Origin: Oceanihabitans sp. 2_MG-2023
GTDB taxonomy: Bacteria; Bacteroidota; Bacteroidia; Flavobacteriales; Flavobacteriaceae
NCBI RefSeq assembly: GCF_030547245.1
Contig: NZ_JAUOQT010000003.1
Location: 434,001 to 498,000, forward strand
Length of the DNA: 64,000 nucleotides
Direction: 5' to 3'
Shown: piece after piece, positions 1 to 9,320 of the stretch
Layout of the letters: each line of letters opens with the position of its first letter
Position numbering within the stretch: position 1 is the first letter of the stretch
The notes under the pieces: generated by a model
Databases searched by the model: none
What the model was told of the DNA's origin: nothing
Seen by the model: the letters and a program-made list of their open reading frames with translations, nothing else
Program-made: the position numbers and the translations under genes

Positions 1-2
1 TA

Positions 3-2021
3 ATGCCAACAACAGTTACAAAAAATGATATTATTTCCATTCCTTGGTCTCAATTAGCAGGGTATTACCCAATGTCTATTTACACATATACCAATACCGA
101 AGACGAATCTGGTAAAGGCAATCAAGGATACTTAAGAAACTTAAATACCGTTGATCACCAAACTGCTCCACTTCCATATAGATCTAATGCTAATGGAGAT
201 TGGAATACAAATGCTACTTGGTTAAACGGAAATGTACAAACCATTCCTGGAACTGCTTCTATTGTTGACAATACAATAACTGTGGATTGGAATATTGTAG
301 TTACAAACCATAATGTTACTATGGATAATGCTAGCCTACCTAGCGGTAATAACGAAAACAGATCGATACTAGGTCTATTTGTTAATTCTAATGAACTTAC
401 TGTTGCTGGAGATAATACCACAGAAACTGGTAACGCTCTTACTATATCTCATTACTTAAATTTAGATGGTAAAATTGATTTAGAAGGAGAATCGCAACTT
501 ATTCAAACAGAAGACAGTGATTTAAATGTAACAAGTGCTGGTACTATAGAAAAAGACCAACAAGGTACCCAAGATTATTATACATACAACTATTGGTCTT
601 CTCCAGTAGGTGTAAGTAATACTACTTCTAATAACAATAGCTATACCCTTAGTAATAATATTTTTAAAGATGGATCTAACCCATTAGCTCCTGTAAACAT
701 GAACTTCATTTCAGGCTATAATGGTGCTAATGGTACCCCAATTTCTATTGCAGATTATTGGATTTGGAAATACGCAAACCTAGCAGATGATTACTACAAC
801 TGGCAACATGTAAGAAGTACAGGTACTATATTTGCTGGTGAAGGTTTCACAATGAAAGGTGTCGATGATACAAGTGATAATCTGTCCTTAAAACAAAATT
901 ACGTGGTAGAAGGAAAACCAAATAATGGCGTAATAACACTACCTATTAATAACAATAACGATTATTTAGTTGGAAATCCTTATGCTTCTGCTATAGATGC
1001 GGATCGTTTTATTTTAGACAATACAAATACAACAGGAGCTATATACTACTGGGAGCATTTTGGTGGTGGCACACACAATACCATAGAATATGAAGGAGGT
1101 TACGCAGTATATAATCTTTCTGGTGGTGTACAAGCTATTCAATATGACTATGTTACTGGTGGAGTAGATCTTTCTGGAGGAACCGGTACTAAAACACCTG
1201 GTAGATATATACCAGTAGCACAAGGTTTCTTTGTTATAGGAAGTAATAACGGCACGATTAATTTTAATAATAACCAAAGAACCTTTACAAAAGAAGGTGT
1301 TACTTCTACTTTTATAAGAAGTAGTAATAATAATGAAGAAACCGATAATCGATTAAAACTTAGATTAGGCTTTGAATCTTCTAACACTTATAAAAGACAA
1401 TTATTAATTACAAGAGATGACCAAGCTACAAATGCAATAGATTTTGGTTATGATGCCGAAAATAAAGATGAACAAAATACAGATATGTTCTGGATGATTA
1501 ATAATGAAAAGTTTGTTATTCAAGGTACCAATGTTATCGATGAAGCTACAGTGCTTCCAATAGGAATAAAAACAAGTGAAAGTGGTATCAATACTTTTAA
1601 TATTGATGCACTAATACATTTCCCTGAAGAATTACAAGTATATATTCATGATAAAACATTAAACACTTATCACAACTTAAAAAATAGTGATTTCCAAATA
1701 GATTTACCTGCAGGAGAATACTTAGAACGTTTTGAAATCACTTTTAACAACCAATCCTTAAGTATTGCAGAAGTTAATCATGAAAATATAGAAACATATT
1801 TTGTAAATGATACAGAAACAATGGTAATAAACAACCCTAAAAGCCTTCAAATCGAGCAAGCAAAAATTATTAATATGCTCGGACAAGAAGTATACCGTTA
1901 CGATGAAATTACAAATAAAAATTATATAGAACTTAAAACAAAAAATCTTAGTGTTGGTAGTTATATTATAAGCTTAAAAACCGAAATCGGTGAAATTTCT
2001 AAAAAAGTTTTAGTTAATTAA
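3..2021 (+). CDS. Large T9SS-secreted protein, 5' partial
   Basis: This is the C-terminal 672 residues of what is probably a much longer exported protein. No stop precedes the first ATG in the window, so the true start lies upstream. The visible part is rich in Asn, Thr and Gly and has the low-complexity beta-sheet look of flavobacterial surface proteins. Residues about 445-590 form a domain resembling that of proteins annotated with type C sorting signals. The last 80 residues match a T9SS type A sorting domain, with MLGQEV, LSVGSYI and the final KKVLVN. The protein should cross the outer membrane through T9SS and be anchored or released. The next gene repeats the 445-590 domain. A strong terminator follows. 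Function of the N-terminal part is unknown. Confidence 0.85.
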   Translation: MPTTVTKNDIISIPWSQLAGYYPMSIYTYTNTEDESGKGNQGYLRNLNTVDHQTAPLPYRSNANGDWNTNATWLNGNVQTIPGTASIVDNTITVDWNIVVTNHNVTMDNASLPSGNNENRSILGLFVNSNELTVAGDNTTETGNALTISHYLNLDGKIDLEGESQLIQTEDSDLNVTSAGTIEKDQQGTQDYYTYNYWSSPVGVSNTTSNNNSYTLSNNIFKDGSNPLAPVNMNFISGYNGANGTPISIADYWIWKYANLADDYYNWQHVRSTGTIFAGEGFTMKGVDDTSDNLSLKQNYVVEGKPNNGVITLPINNNNDYLVGNPYASAIDADRFILDNTNTTGAIYYWEHFGGGTHNTIEYEGGYAVYNLSGGVQAIQYDYVTGGVDLSGGTGTKTPGRYIPVAQGFFVIGSNNGTINFNNNQRTFTKEGVTSTFIRSSNNNEETDNRLKLRLGFESSNTYKRQLLITRDDQATNAIDFGYDAENKDEQNTDMFWMINNEKFVIQGTNVIDEATVLPIGIKTSESGINTFNIDALIHFPEELQVYIHDKTLNTYHNLKNSDFQIDLPAGEYLERFEITFNNQSLSIAEVNHENIETYFVNDTETMVINNPKSLQIEQAKIINMLGQEVYRYDEITNKNYIELKTKNLSVGSYIISLKTEIGEISKKVLVN

Positions 2022-2060
2022 ATAGACCCCAAATCTACCATAAGGTTAACTAAACTTTGT

Positions 2061-2091
2061 AAAACCCAAAACATATTGTTTTGGGTTTTTT
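2061..2091 (+). terminator. Intrinsic terminator of the T9SS gene
   Basis: A 13-bp perfect stem (AAAACCCAAAACA pairing with TGTTTTGGGTTTT) around a 3-nt loop runs into a T tract, 40 nt after the stop codon of the large T9SS gene. Confidence 0.9.
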
Positions 2092-2360
2092 ATGTTTAAT
2101 AGTATAATATTTCAACCTATCTATATACTATATAACTCACTAAAATTTAATATTACAAACCAATATAATCTAAATTCAACTAGATGCTTCTAAACTATTT
2201 ATCTCTAAAAAACATGTAGTTAATCCAGAAAATTCGCACATTTTTTCGGTATATCGTTTATTTAAGTTAGTTATAGCTATTATTTTTTTCAAGCTTCAAT
2301 TGCCCATAAATTTGAATCAGAATTAATACTCAATCCCTCATGAGTTTCAAAATCCTACTT
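2092..2360 (+). other. Gene-free spacer with a possible promoter
   Basis: This AT-rich stretch holds no ORF I can support. At 2307-2314 the sequence TAAATTTG fits the Bacteroidota -7 box, but no TTG lies at the right distance upstream, so it is a weak promoter candidate for the next gene. Confidence 0.4.
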
Positions 2361-3215
2361 ATGAAGACCTTTTCAATTAAAGCAACTATTTTTGCATTTT
2401 CATTTCTTCTATTAGCCAATACACTATACGCTCAAAATAACTCGGATAGAGATAATAGAATGAAAATTCGCTTAGGATTTACTTCTTCTAGTAATTTACA
2501 TAGACAGATATTAGTAACCGTAGACAGTAATGCAACTGCAGGAATTGATTATGGTTACGATGCCGAAAATTTTGAAAATCATATAGATGATATGTATTGG
2601 ATGATTGACGATCGAAAATTTTTAATTCAAGGCATTAATTCTATCGATGCTTCCACTACACTTGCTTTAGGTTTACACACAGGAATAAATGGAACGAATG
2701 TTATTTCTATTGAAAGTATGATTAATGTACCTGAAGATTTAGAAATTGGTGTTTTAGACACAGAAACAAATACCTATTACAACATTAAAGAAACTACAAA
2801 TTTTTCTGTTGATTTACCTGCAGGTGAATACTTAAACCGTTTTAAGTTGAAATTTGAAAATATTGAAGATGCTAATAATACTACTTCAAATGAAGAAGAA
2901 GAAGAAGAAGAAGAAATAGTTGAACAGATAATAAATAATGAAAATAATTTTGATGCTGATTTAATTAAAGAAGATGTTGCTATGGAACTTAGCTATATAA
3001 ACAGAGTTAAAAGTATATCCATAAAAAACATTGGAAAACAAAACATCAAACATGTCTATGTATACAGTATTAACGGAAAGCTAATAACAATTTTCGACAA
3101 TATTAGAGCTGTAGACCAAATACTATTAGAAGCATCTCATTTAAATGCTGGAAATTATATTTTATTGCTTACCTCTGATACAGGTAGAATGTCTAAAAAA
3201 ATAACAGTAAAATAA
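2361..3215 (+). CDS. Secreted protein with T9SS C-terminal domain, relative of upstream gene
   Basis: A 284-residue exported protein. I chose the ATG at 2361 because it begins directly with a signal peptide (MKTFSIK, a hydrophobic core, then LYAQ); an in-frame ATG at 2340 would add seven residues. Residues about 28-165 resemble the penultimate domain of the large upstream protein at roughly half of positions, including shared runs such as RLGF, GYDAEN and DLPAGEYL. Next comes an acidic linker with eight consecutive Glu encoded by (GAA)8, then a C-terminal type A sorting-like domain ending in SKKITVK. It is therefore a stand-alone version of the domain normally found before the sorting signal. 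The role is unknown; a shared surface partner or a duplication is an inference. Confidence 0.85.
   Translation: MKTFSIKATIFAFSFLLLANTLYAQNNSDRDNRMKIRLGFTSSSNLHRQILVTVDSNATAGIDYGYDAENFENHIDDMYWMIDDRKFLIQGINSIDASTTLALGLHTGINGTNVISIESMINVPEDLEIGVLDTETNTYYNIKETTNFSVDLPAGEYLNRFKLKFENIEDANNTTSNEEEEEEEEIVEQIINNENNFDADLIKEDVAMELSYINRVKSISIKNIGKQNIKHVYVYSINGKLITIFDNIRAVDQILLEASHLNAGNYILLLTSDTGRMSKKITVK
2892..2915 (+). repeat. (GAA)8 microsatellite inside a coding region
   Basis: Eight perfect GAA triplets encode eight Glu in the linker between the two domains of the short T9SS protein. Being a triplet repeat, copy-number change would alter linker length without shifting the frame. Confidence 0.95.
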
Positions 3216-3242
3216 TTAATTTGGTTTTTATTTTTAGTTAAA

Positions 3243-3272
3243 CCTGAACAGAAATGTTCAGGATTTTTTTTT
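3243..3272. terminator. Terminator between the short T9SS gene and hisS
   Basis: An 8-bp stem CCTGAACA/TGTTCAGG with a GAAA loop is followed by a run of T on the plus strand. It lies between two convergent genes. The T tract is clear only in the plus direction. Confidence 0.85.
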
Positions 3273-4653
3273 ATTTAAGGCTAGCAATCAATCCGGTTAA
3301 AGAAAGTTTTAACTGCTCTCCGGTAACCATATTCTTTAATGTATACGTATTAGCATTCATTTCATCTGTACCAACTAAAACTACAAAAGGAATACCACGC
3401 TTATTAGCATGATTCATTTGTTTTTTCATGTGTTTTCCGTTAGTTATTTTGTCAGGATATAACTCTGCATTAAGACCATGGTTTCTTAGTTCCTTAATGG
3501 CTTTTAAGCAAAATAAAGCTTCCGCATCACCAAAATTTATAAACAGTACATCAATTGTTTTACTAACTGTTTCAGGAAATAAATGCAATTCTTCTAAAAC
3601 CAAATAAATTCTATCTAGACCAAAGCTTATCCCTACACCACTAACGTCTTTCATTCCAAAAATCCCAGTAAGATCGTCATAGCGTCCGCCACCACCTATA
3701 GAACCCATTTTCACGTTTTTTGGTGCAGAAACTTCAAAAATTGCTCCTGTATAATAATTTAAACCACGAGCAAGAGTAACATCCAATTGTAAAATAGCGG
3801 TTTCTAGCTGTAAAGCTTTAATTCCTTCATTAATAAATTCTAACTCTTCAATACCTTTTTTTCCTTCTTCGGAAGTATTAAGAATTCCTTTTAAACTTTC
3901 TATCTGACTTTCAAAATCGCCAGTAAGACTAAACAAAGGTTGCAATGTATCTATACCACTTTGCGCAATACCTTTACTTCGCATTTCTTCTTTTACCTTC
4001 TCCTCTCCTATTTTATCTAGCTTATCTAATGCAACCGTAAAATCGATTAATTTATCACTTGCACCAATAACTTCAGCAATACCAGAAAGTATTTTTCTAT
4101 TATTAATTTTAATAGTAACACCATCTAATTTTAAAGCTGAAAATACGGCATCATATAATTGTATAAATTCAATTTCTTGAAACAACGAAGTAGAACCAAC
4201 TACATCTGCATCACATTGGTAAAACTCTCTAAACCTTCCTTTTTGAGGTCTATCGGCTCTCCAAACAGGCTGTATTTGGTAGCGTTTAAACGGAAACTCT
4301 ATTTCGTTTTGGTGTTGCACAACGTATCTTGCAAAAGGAACCGTGAGGTCGTAACGAAGGGCTTTTTCAGAGATTCTAGAAGTCATTTTTGTAGCATCCT
4401 TACTAGTATAAAGCGTATCCTCCACCTTAGATAAATAATCGCCACTATTTAAAATCTTAAAAATAAGTCGATCGCCTTCTTCACCATACTTCCCCATTAA
4501 GGTATCACTATTTTCAAAACTTGGAGTTTCAATAGGTTGAAATCCAAAACGTTGGAAATTGGTTTGTATTACATTAAAAATATAGTTGCGTTTTGCTACT
4601 TGTTCTGGATTAAAGTCTCTTGTGCCTTTAGGAATGCTTGGTTTTTGTGCCAT
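3271..4653 (-). CDS. hisS: Histidine--tRNA ligase
   Basis: Histidyl-tRNA synthetase, a class II enzyme that charges tRNA-His with histidine using ATP in the cytoplasm. The 460-residue protein starts with the typical KGTRDF segment. It carries the motif 2 region [12 protein letters not shown] near residues 100-115, the histidine-specific [10 protein letters not shown] segment and the GGGGRYD loop. A C-terminal anticodon-binding domain follows, beginning around VLFINFGD. Length is normal for Bacteroidota HisS. It is monocistronic; a TATTTTTG sequence at about 4750 on the minus strand could be its -7 box, but a good -33 box is missing. Confidence 0.97.
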   Translation of the reverse strand: MAQKPSIPKGTRDFNPEQVAKRNYIFNVIQTNFQRFGFQPIETPSFENSDTLMGKYGEEGDRLIFKILNSGDYLSKVEDTLYTSKDATKMTSRISEKALRYDLTVPFARYVVQHQNEIEFPFKRYQIQPVWRADRPQKGRFREFYQCDADVVGSTSLFQEIEFIQLYDAVFSALKLDGVTIKINNRKILSGIAEVIGASDKLIDFTVALDKLDKIGEEKVKEEMRSKGIAQSGIDTLQPLFSLTGDFESQIESLKGILNTSEEGKKGIEELEFINEGIKALQLETAILQLDVTLARGLNYYTGAIFEVSAPKNVKMGSIGGGGRYDDLTGIFGMKDVSGVGISFGLDRIYLVLEELHLFPETVSKTIDVLFINFGDAEALFCLKAIKELRNHGLNAELYPDKITNGKHMKKQMNHANKRGIPFVVLVGTDEMNANTYTLKNMVTGEQLKLSLTGLIASLK

Positions 4654-4848
4654 GTTTACTTCCCACGAAAGTGAGAATCTTATTTTAAAGTATGTAATTC
4701 TTTTCTCTTAAAAAAACTACATACTTGGTTAATTCATTTCTACTAGCACAAAAATATCATAAATTTTAAAGAGAGTGATATTTATTTCAGATTTATAGTA
4801 ACTTTATGGTGATTTAATAGTCTTATAAAAAAACAACCACCACAAACC

Positions 4849-6090
4849 ATGTTTGGATTAGTTAGAGAAAATATAAATATTGCTTTCGATTCTATTAAAA
4901 GTCAATTACTACGTACCATTTTAACTGTTTTAATTATCGCCATTGGTATTACTGCACTTGTTGGTATTTTAAGTGCCGTTTCTGCGCTTGAGAATACAAT
5001 TTCTAGCGATTTTTCTTCCATGGGTTCCAATACCTTTAATTTACAACGTTATGAGTTTACCACGCAACGTAGAGCTCGTGGCGAGGAACGAAAAATTAAC
5101 CCTATAATTAGCTACAGAAATGTAAAAGAATTTGAAGATAATTATGAATTTCCTGGTACAAAAACTTCGGTTTCTTTTACTGGTACTCGTAGTGCTGAGG
5201 TAAAATATGAAAACAAAAAAACCGATCCAGAAGTTACAATTATTGGTGCTAACGAGAATTTTATACAAAACTCTGGTTTAAAATTAGATGCAGGAAGAGA
5301 ACTCAACTTTTTCGATGTGCAAAATAATAGTAACCTTTGTATTATTGGTAGTGATTTAAATAAAGCTTTATTTGAAAACCTAAACCCAATTGGTAAAACC
5401 ATTAGTGTTAGAGGTGTAAAATTTACTGTTATTGGCACCTTAGAATCTAAAGGTGCTACTTTTGGAAATAATCAAGATTTACGGGTGATTATACCTGTAC
5501 AAAATGCACGTTCTATTTTTACTTTACCGAATATTAATTATGATATTAGTATCATGGTCAATAATAAAGAAATGTTAGAAGGCGCACAAGACCAAGCAAT
5601 ACTTACTTTTAGAAATATTCGTGGCTTAAACCCTGTAGAAGAAAACAACTTTGGTATAGAACGTAGTGACGATTTAATTAATAGAATTGGTTCTATAACT
5701 GTGTATTTAGAATATGCAGCCTGGATAATTAGTATCATTACCATTTTAGGATCCTCTATAGCACTTATGAATATTCTTTTTGTTTCGGTAACCGAAAGGA
5801 CTCGAGAAATTGGTGTACGTAAAGCATTAGGCGCAAAAAAGAAAACGATTGCTTTTCAGTTTTTTATGGAAGCCTTAATTATTGGTCAATTAGGTGGTAT
5901 TATAGGAATTATTTTTGGTGTATTAATAGGCTTATTAGTTGCTAATCTTGCCGATTTTCAATTTACAACACCTTGGTTTGCTATGTTTAGTGCCTTTGCC
6001 ATTGCCTTCTTGGTAGCAGTGGTTTCTGGTTTAATGCCAGCAATTAAAGCCGCAAAACTAGACCCTATTGAATCTTTGCGTTATGAGTAA
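4849..6090 (+). CDS. MacB-type ABC transporter permease
   Basis: A 413-residue inner-membrane permease of the MacB/FtsX type. There is one N-terminal transmembrane helix (about residues 20-45), then a periplasmic MacB-PCD domain. An FtsX core with three helices follows, including the conserved VTERTREIGVRKALGA coupling segment; the protein ends in the usual KAAKLDPIESLRYE. Proteins of this kind work mechanically with a cytoplasmic ATPase and often an adaptor to move lipoproteins, peptides or drugs. No ATPase or adaptor gene lies beside it, so partner and substrate cannot be read from context. A TAACTTTA sequence about 40 nt upstream is only a partial -7 match. Confidence 0.92.
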   Translation: MFGLVRENINIAFDSIKSQLLRTILTVLIIAIGITALVGILSAVSALENTISSDFSSMGSNTFNLQRYEFTTQRRARGEERKINPIISYRNVKEFEDNYEFPGTKTSVSFTGTRSAEVKYENKKTDPEVTIIGANENFIQNSGLKLDAGRELNFFDVQNNSNLCIIGSDLNKALFENLNPIGKTISVRGVKFTVIGTLESKGATFGNNQDLRVIIPVQNARSIFTLPNINYDISIMVNNKEMLEGAQDQAILTFRNIRGLNPVEENNFGIERSDDLINRIGSITVYLEYAAWIISIITILGSSIALMNILFVSVTERTREIGVRKALGAKKKTIAFQFFMEALIIGQLGGIIGIIFGVLIGLLVANLADFQFTTPWFAMFSAFAIAFLVAVVSGLMPAIKAAKLDPIESLRYE

Positions 6091-6116
6091 AATTTTGTGA
6101 ATTAAATAATTGAACT

Positions 6117-6473
6117 ATGCTTACCAATATTAATCCGAAATTGCCAATGCGTAACAAAAATGCTACAAAAGCATTTTACATTAATCAATTGGGATTTAAA
6201 GTTTTTGGCAGCCCAGATTATGAGGATTATTTAATGCTAGAAAAAGACAAGATCCAAATACACTTCTTTATATTTAAAGAACTAGATATAAAACAAAATT
6301 ACGGACAAGTTTATATTAGAACAGATAATATTGAGGATTTTTACCTTTCTTTATTAAATACCAATACGCCCATTCACCCAAACGGCATATTACAAAAAAA
6401 ACCTTGGGGACAAAAGGAATTTTCAATACTCGATCCAGATAATAACCTGCTAACCTTTGGAGAAAGTATTTAG
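6117..6473 (+). CDS. VOC-family protein (glyoxalase/bleomycin resistance fold)
   Basis: A 118-residue single-module vicinal-oxygen-chelate protein. It starts with a beta strand, then KAFYINQLGFKV, and ends with the typical FSILDPDNNLLTFGE segment. The overall pattern resembles bleomycin-binding proteins of this superfamily, which bind rather than cleave the drug; that identification rests on overall pattern only. It follows the ABC permease gene by 26 nt and may be co-transcribed. Substrate unknown. Confidence 0.85.
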   Translation: MLTNINPKLPMRNKNATKAFYINQLGFKVFGSPDYEDYLMLEKDKIQIHFFIFKELDIKQNYGQVYIRTDNIEDFYLSLLNTNTPIHPNGILQKKPWGQKEFSILDPDNNLLTFGESI

Positions 6474-6486
6474 AAACAATAGTAAC

Positions 6487-6954
6487 TTAATTAATCAATT
6501 TATTAAAAAACTGGTATAATTCTCCTTTTGTAATGACTCCTCCTTGTTGAATAAGTGTAAACTTATCCATATTCTTATCTTCTGTATATTCTTTTTTTGC
6601 TTGTAAAAACTCTACATCTTCATCCATTAAGTTTTCACGTAACCAATTAAAACCTTCTTTAGTCGTTAAATCTAAAGCATTTTTAAGCTGTACTGCAATG
6701 ACATGCATATTCGCTTCATTTAAAGAAAATAAATGCATTTGCTGTGGCGAAATATGCTCAACATATTTGGCTGTACTTAAAACACCTTCCCAAACCAAAT
6801 CGCTAAAAACATCTAATTCTTGAACTGCTACTTCCGGTTTGTTTGTTTTAATGTCTTCCCACTCCTCTCCTGTAATAGATTGTGTAGCTAGAAAATTTAT
6901 AAATTCTTGATGTAATTCTTCAAATTGTTCTTTAGTAAGTCTAGAGTATTTCAT
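6487..6954 (-). CDS. Conserved flavobacterial protein, possibly DUF6495
   Basis: A 155-residue acidic cytoplasmic protein without signal peptide or membrane segment. I prefer the ATG at 6954 (MKYSRLTKEQFEELHQEF); an upstream in-frame ATG at 6972 would add six residues. The pattern of short helices and the sequence HISPQQMHLFSLNE recall a family common in Flavobacteria that I believe is DUF6495, but I cannot confirm that. It is the downstream gene of a minus-strand pair with the glycerophosphodiesterase. No function can be assigned. Confidence 0.75.
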   Translation of the reverse strand: MKYSRLTKEQFEELHQEFINFLATQSITGEEWEDIKTNKPEVAVQELDVFSDLVWEGVLSTAKYVEHISPQQMHLFSLNEANMHVIAVQLKNALDLTTKEGFNWLRENLMDEDVEFLQAKKEYTEDKNMDKFTLIQQGGVITKGELYQFFNKLIN

Positions 6955-7003
6955 AAAAAATTCTTTTTTCATTCCCCAAAAAAGAGGAATCTTTTTTAAT
7001 GTT

Positions 7004-7906
7004 TTATTCTGTAATATTTAATGCTTTTGCAACTGCAAAAGGTCTATCTGTCGCAAAGACATCTATTCCTTTTTCTTGCCATACTTTATAGGGTTCATCT
7101 CCTTTAGATGCTGCTTGCTTATCTAAATTCCCTAAAGTACCCAAAATAGTTTTAATGCCATAGGATTGTACTTTTTTATAAAAGGCATTTGGAGATAATC
7201 GAGTACCTGTAAATGCGAGCATATTTTCGGTAGGTATATTAGTATGCAATAACCAATCTAATTCTTTGTCATTTCTAGCCGAAACAGAAAGTAATAAGTC
7301 TGGAGCCAATTTGTGTGCTTTTTCTGCTTGTTCTATACTATACGTAATAATCAAGCAAACATCTTCTGCTTTTTCTGCTCTAATTGCATCTATTACTGTT
7401 TCTATTGCTACGCTACGTTTTATATCTATAGTTAGTACTACATTATTAATTTTTGCCCATTTTAAAACAGTATTAAATAATGGAATTTTAAAAGTAGTTA
7501 CATTTCCAAAATCGTCTTCCAAATAAAAATTTTCTAATTCGGAATAAGTATAGTCGATTAACTTTCCGGTTCCTGTAGACGTTCTATCTAGTGTATTATC
7601 GTGTAACAATACTAATTGATTATCTTTTGTTTTTGCTACATCAATCTCAAAAATAGCAGTCGGAATACTTTGGTATACATGCGCTATAGTTTCTATGGCG
7701 TTTTCTGGATAGAACTCTATACTTTTTCCGCCACGATGTACACTTATTATTGGGCTTGCATTTGGCTTATATTTAAAGGCTTCAATTAATGCAGACTTTT
7801 TAATTGTTTCTTTTTGAGTTTTAACTTGTGTTTTAGTATTTGAAACCTCTTTTTTACAAGAAGTTATAAATACTAAAAACAGTATAAAAGAGAAATGCTT
7901 TATCAT
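7004..7906 (-). CDS. Glycerophosphodiester phosphodiesterase family lipoprotein
   Basis: A 300-residue lipoprotein with a short signal peptide ending in a lipobox (ITSC, Cys17). The body is a TIM-barrel GDPD domain: SVHRGGKS and PENAIET near the start, EIDVAKTKDNQLVLLHDNTLDRTSTGTG with the metal-binding Glu/Asp and catalytic His, and the late VFATDRP strand. Such enzymes hydrolyse glycerophosphodiesters to an alcohol and glycerol 3-phosphate. The lipid anchor places it in the cell envelope, facing the periplasm or the surface. It heads a two-gene minus-strand unit. Confidence 0.9.
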   Translation of the reverse strand: MIKHFSFILFLVFITSCKKEVSNTKTQVKTQKETIKKSALIEAFKYKPNASPIISVHRGGKSIEFYPENAIETIAHVYQSIPTAIFEIDVAKTKDNQLVLLHDNTLDRTSTGTGKLIDYTYSELENFYLEDDFGNVTTFKIPLFNTVLKWAKINNVVLTIDIKRSVAIETVIDAIRAEKAEDVCLIITYSIEQAEKAHKLAPDLLLSVSARNDKELDWLLHTNIPTENMLAFTGTRLSPNAFYKKVQSYGIKTILGTLGNLDKQAASKGDEPYKVWQEKGIDVFATDRPFAVAKALNITE

Positions 7907-7961
7907 TATTTTTAACAGCTAAAACAGAATAAACTTCTGTAAAAGCAATACTTTTAGAATT

Positions 7962-7994
7962 AAAAAAACCGTTTAGATTAGCTCCAAACGGTTT
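7962..7994 (-). terminator. Terminator of the rpsF-rpsR-rplI operon
   Basis: On the minus strand AAACCGTTT pairs with AAACGGTTT across an 11-nt loop and continues into a T run, starting about 20 nt past the rplI stop. Confidence 0.85.
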
Positions 7995-8015
7995 ATTATT
8001 ATGTAATTTAAAATA

Positions 8016-8459
8016 TTAAGCTTGAGCAATTACTTCAAAAGGTAAATCAATAGTTACCTCTCTGTGTAAACGTATAGTTGCGTCATACTTACCTAAACGC
8101 TTCACTGTAGTAACAGTAATGAATTTTTTATCAATTTCTTGACCTTCTTTTGCTAATGCTTCTGCTACATTAATATTGTTAATAGATCCAAATAATTTGT
8201 CTCCAGTACCAACTTTAGCAGCTATTTTAATTTCTAATGCTTTAAGTGCATCTGCAACTTGGTTAGCATCATCAATAATTTTCTTTTCTTTATAAGCTCT
8301 TTGCTTAATGTTTTCAGCTAAAACTTTCTTTGCAGAAGCAGTAGCGATAACCGCGTGACCTGTAGGAATTAAAAAGTTTCTACCATAACCGTTCTTAACC
8401 GTTACAACATCGTCTTTAAATCCTAAATTTTCAACGTCTTGTTTTAATATAAGTTCCAT
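8016..8459 (-). CDS. rplI: 50S ribosomal protein bL9
   Basis: bL9, 147 residues. It has the N-terminal rRNA-binding domain with MELILKQDVENLGFKDDVVTVKNGYGRNFLIP, a long connecting helix rich in Lys and Ala, and the C-terminal domain containing GKLFGSI-like GDKLFGSIN. It is the last gene of the rpsF-rpsR-rplI operon, 12 nt after rpsR, and is followed by a clear terminator. Confidence 0.98.
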   Translation of the reverse strand: MELILKQDVENLGFKDDVVTVKNGYGRNFLIPTGHAVIATASAKKVLAENIKQRAYKEKKIIDDANQVADALKALEIKIAAKVGTGDKLFGSINNINVAEALAKEGQEIDKKFITVTTVKRLGKYDATIRLHREVTIDLPFEVIAQA

Positions 8460-8471
8460 GTTATGATAATT

Positions 8472-8771
8472 TTATTTTAATAAATCTGCCACATAAGGCA
8501 TTAATGCTAAGTGACGTGCTCTTTTTACAGCAACAGACACTTTTCTTTGATATTTTAATGAAGTTCCTGTTAAACGTCTTGGTAAAATTTTACCTTGTTC
8601 GTTTACAAAACCTAATAACCAGTCTGGATTTTTGTAATCTACATACTTGATTCCAGATTTTTGGAAACGACAGTACTTTTTATTCTTGTTCGTTTCTATA
8701 TTAAGAGGAGTTAAATATCTAATTTCTCCGTCTTTTTTTCCTTTAGATTGTTGTTCTATAGTACTTGCCAT
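8472..8771 (-). CDS. rpsR: 30S ribosomal protein bS18
   Basis: bS18, 99 residues, within the longer size range seen in Bacteroidota. The core reads [41 protein letters not shown], ending in the [11 protein letters not shown] segment. It pairs with bS6 in the platform of the small subunit, which fits its place 2 nt downstream of rpsF. Confidence 0.98.
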   Translation of the reverse strand: MASTIEQQSKGKKDGEIRYLTPLNIETNKNKKYCRFQKSGIKYVDYKNPDWLLGFVNEQGKILPRRLTGTSLKYQRKVSVAVKRARHLALMPYVADLLK

Positions 8772-8773
8772 GA

Positions 8774-9112
8774 TTATGCTTTTTGTTTTAGTTTAGCTCT
8801 TCTTCTTTCTGCCCACGAAATCGCGTGCTTATCTAAAGATACAGTTAAGTAACGCATAAAACGCTCATCACGTCTAAACTCTACTTCTAAAGGGTTAATA
8901 ACTTCACCATCTACTTGGTACTCGAATAAGTGGTAAAATCCACTTTTTTTGTTTTGAATTGGGTACGCTAATTTCTTTAAGCCCCAATCTTCTTTGGATA
9001 CCATCTTTGCTCCTTTAGAAACAAGAAAATCTTCGTATTTCTTTACTGTCTCCTTTATCTGAGTATCAGATAAAACGGGATTTAAGATGAAAACAGTTTC
9101 ATAATGATTCAT
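8774..9112 (-). CDS. rpsF: 30S ribosomal protein bS6
   Basis: bS6, 112 residues, with the ferredoxin-like pattern [16 protein letters not shown], then [20 protein letters not shown] and [13 protein letters not shown]. First gene of the bS6-bS18-bL9 operon. The leader is short, about 25-30 nt from the predicted promoter. Confidence 0.98.
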   Translation of the reverse strand: MNHYETVFILNPVLSDTQIKETVKKYEDFLVSKGAKMVSKEDWGLKKLAYPIQNKKSGFYHLFEYQVDGEVINPLEVEFRRDERFMRYLTVSLDKHAISWAERRRAKLKQKA

Positions 9113-9143
9113 AAAAATCTAATTTATTTGTTAAAATTGGGTG

Positions 9144-9174
9144 CAAAAGTAAACCTTTTATTTAAATAGTACAA
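9144..9174 (-). promoter_or_regulatory. Promoter of rpsF operon
   Basis: Minus strand: TTG (9172-9174), a 20-bp spacer, then TACTTTTG (9144-9151) followed by C. This is a full match to the Bacteroidota housekeeping promoter TTG/TAnnTTTG. Confidence 0.88.
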
Positions 9175-9244
9175 CTAATTATAAAACAAATTTATATTAA
9201 AAATGAAACGCTAAAAACGTTAATATTATGTTAAAACAATCATT

Positions 9245-9306
9245 TTGTCGATGTTTTTTGGTTTTTAACCGAATTATTCGTACTATTGTCGATATCTTAA
9301 CCGAAT
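9245..9306 (+). repeat. Interleaved direct repeats around the LytTR gene promoter
   Basis: TTGTCGAT occurs at 9245-9252 and 9286-9293, and TTAACCGAAT at 9265-9274 and 9297-9306. The copies flank and overlap the promoter of the downstream regulator gene. LytTR domains bind paired direct repeats, so autoregulation is possible; the spacing here differs from classical LytTR sites. Confidence 0.6.
9258..9288 (+). promoter_or_regulatory. Promoter of the orphan LytTR regulator gene
   Basis: TTG (9258-9260), a 20-bp spacer, then TACTATTG (9281-9288), one mismatch from TAnnTTTG. The predicted start is roughly 25-30 nt upstream of the ATG. Confidence 0.65.
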
Positions 9307-9320
9307 AAATTATAAATGTT

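Noticed and set aside
2094-2200. Short ORF of about 34 codons after the first terminator
   Set aside because: Composition is that of random AT-rich DNA (Asn, Ile, Tyr), with no promoter or recognisable segment.
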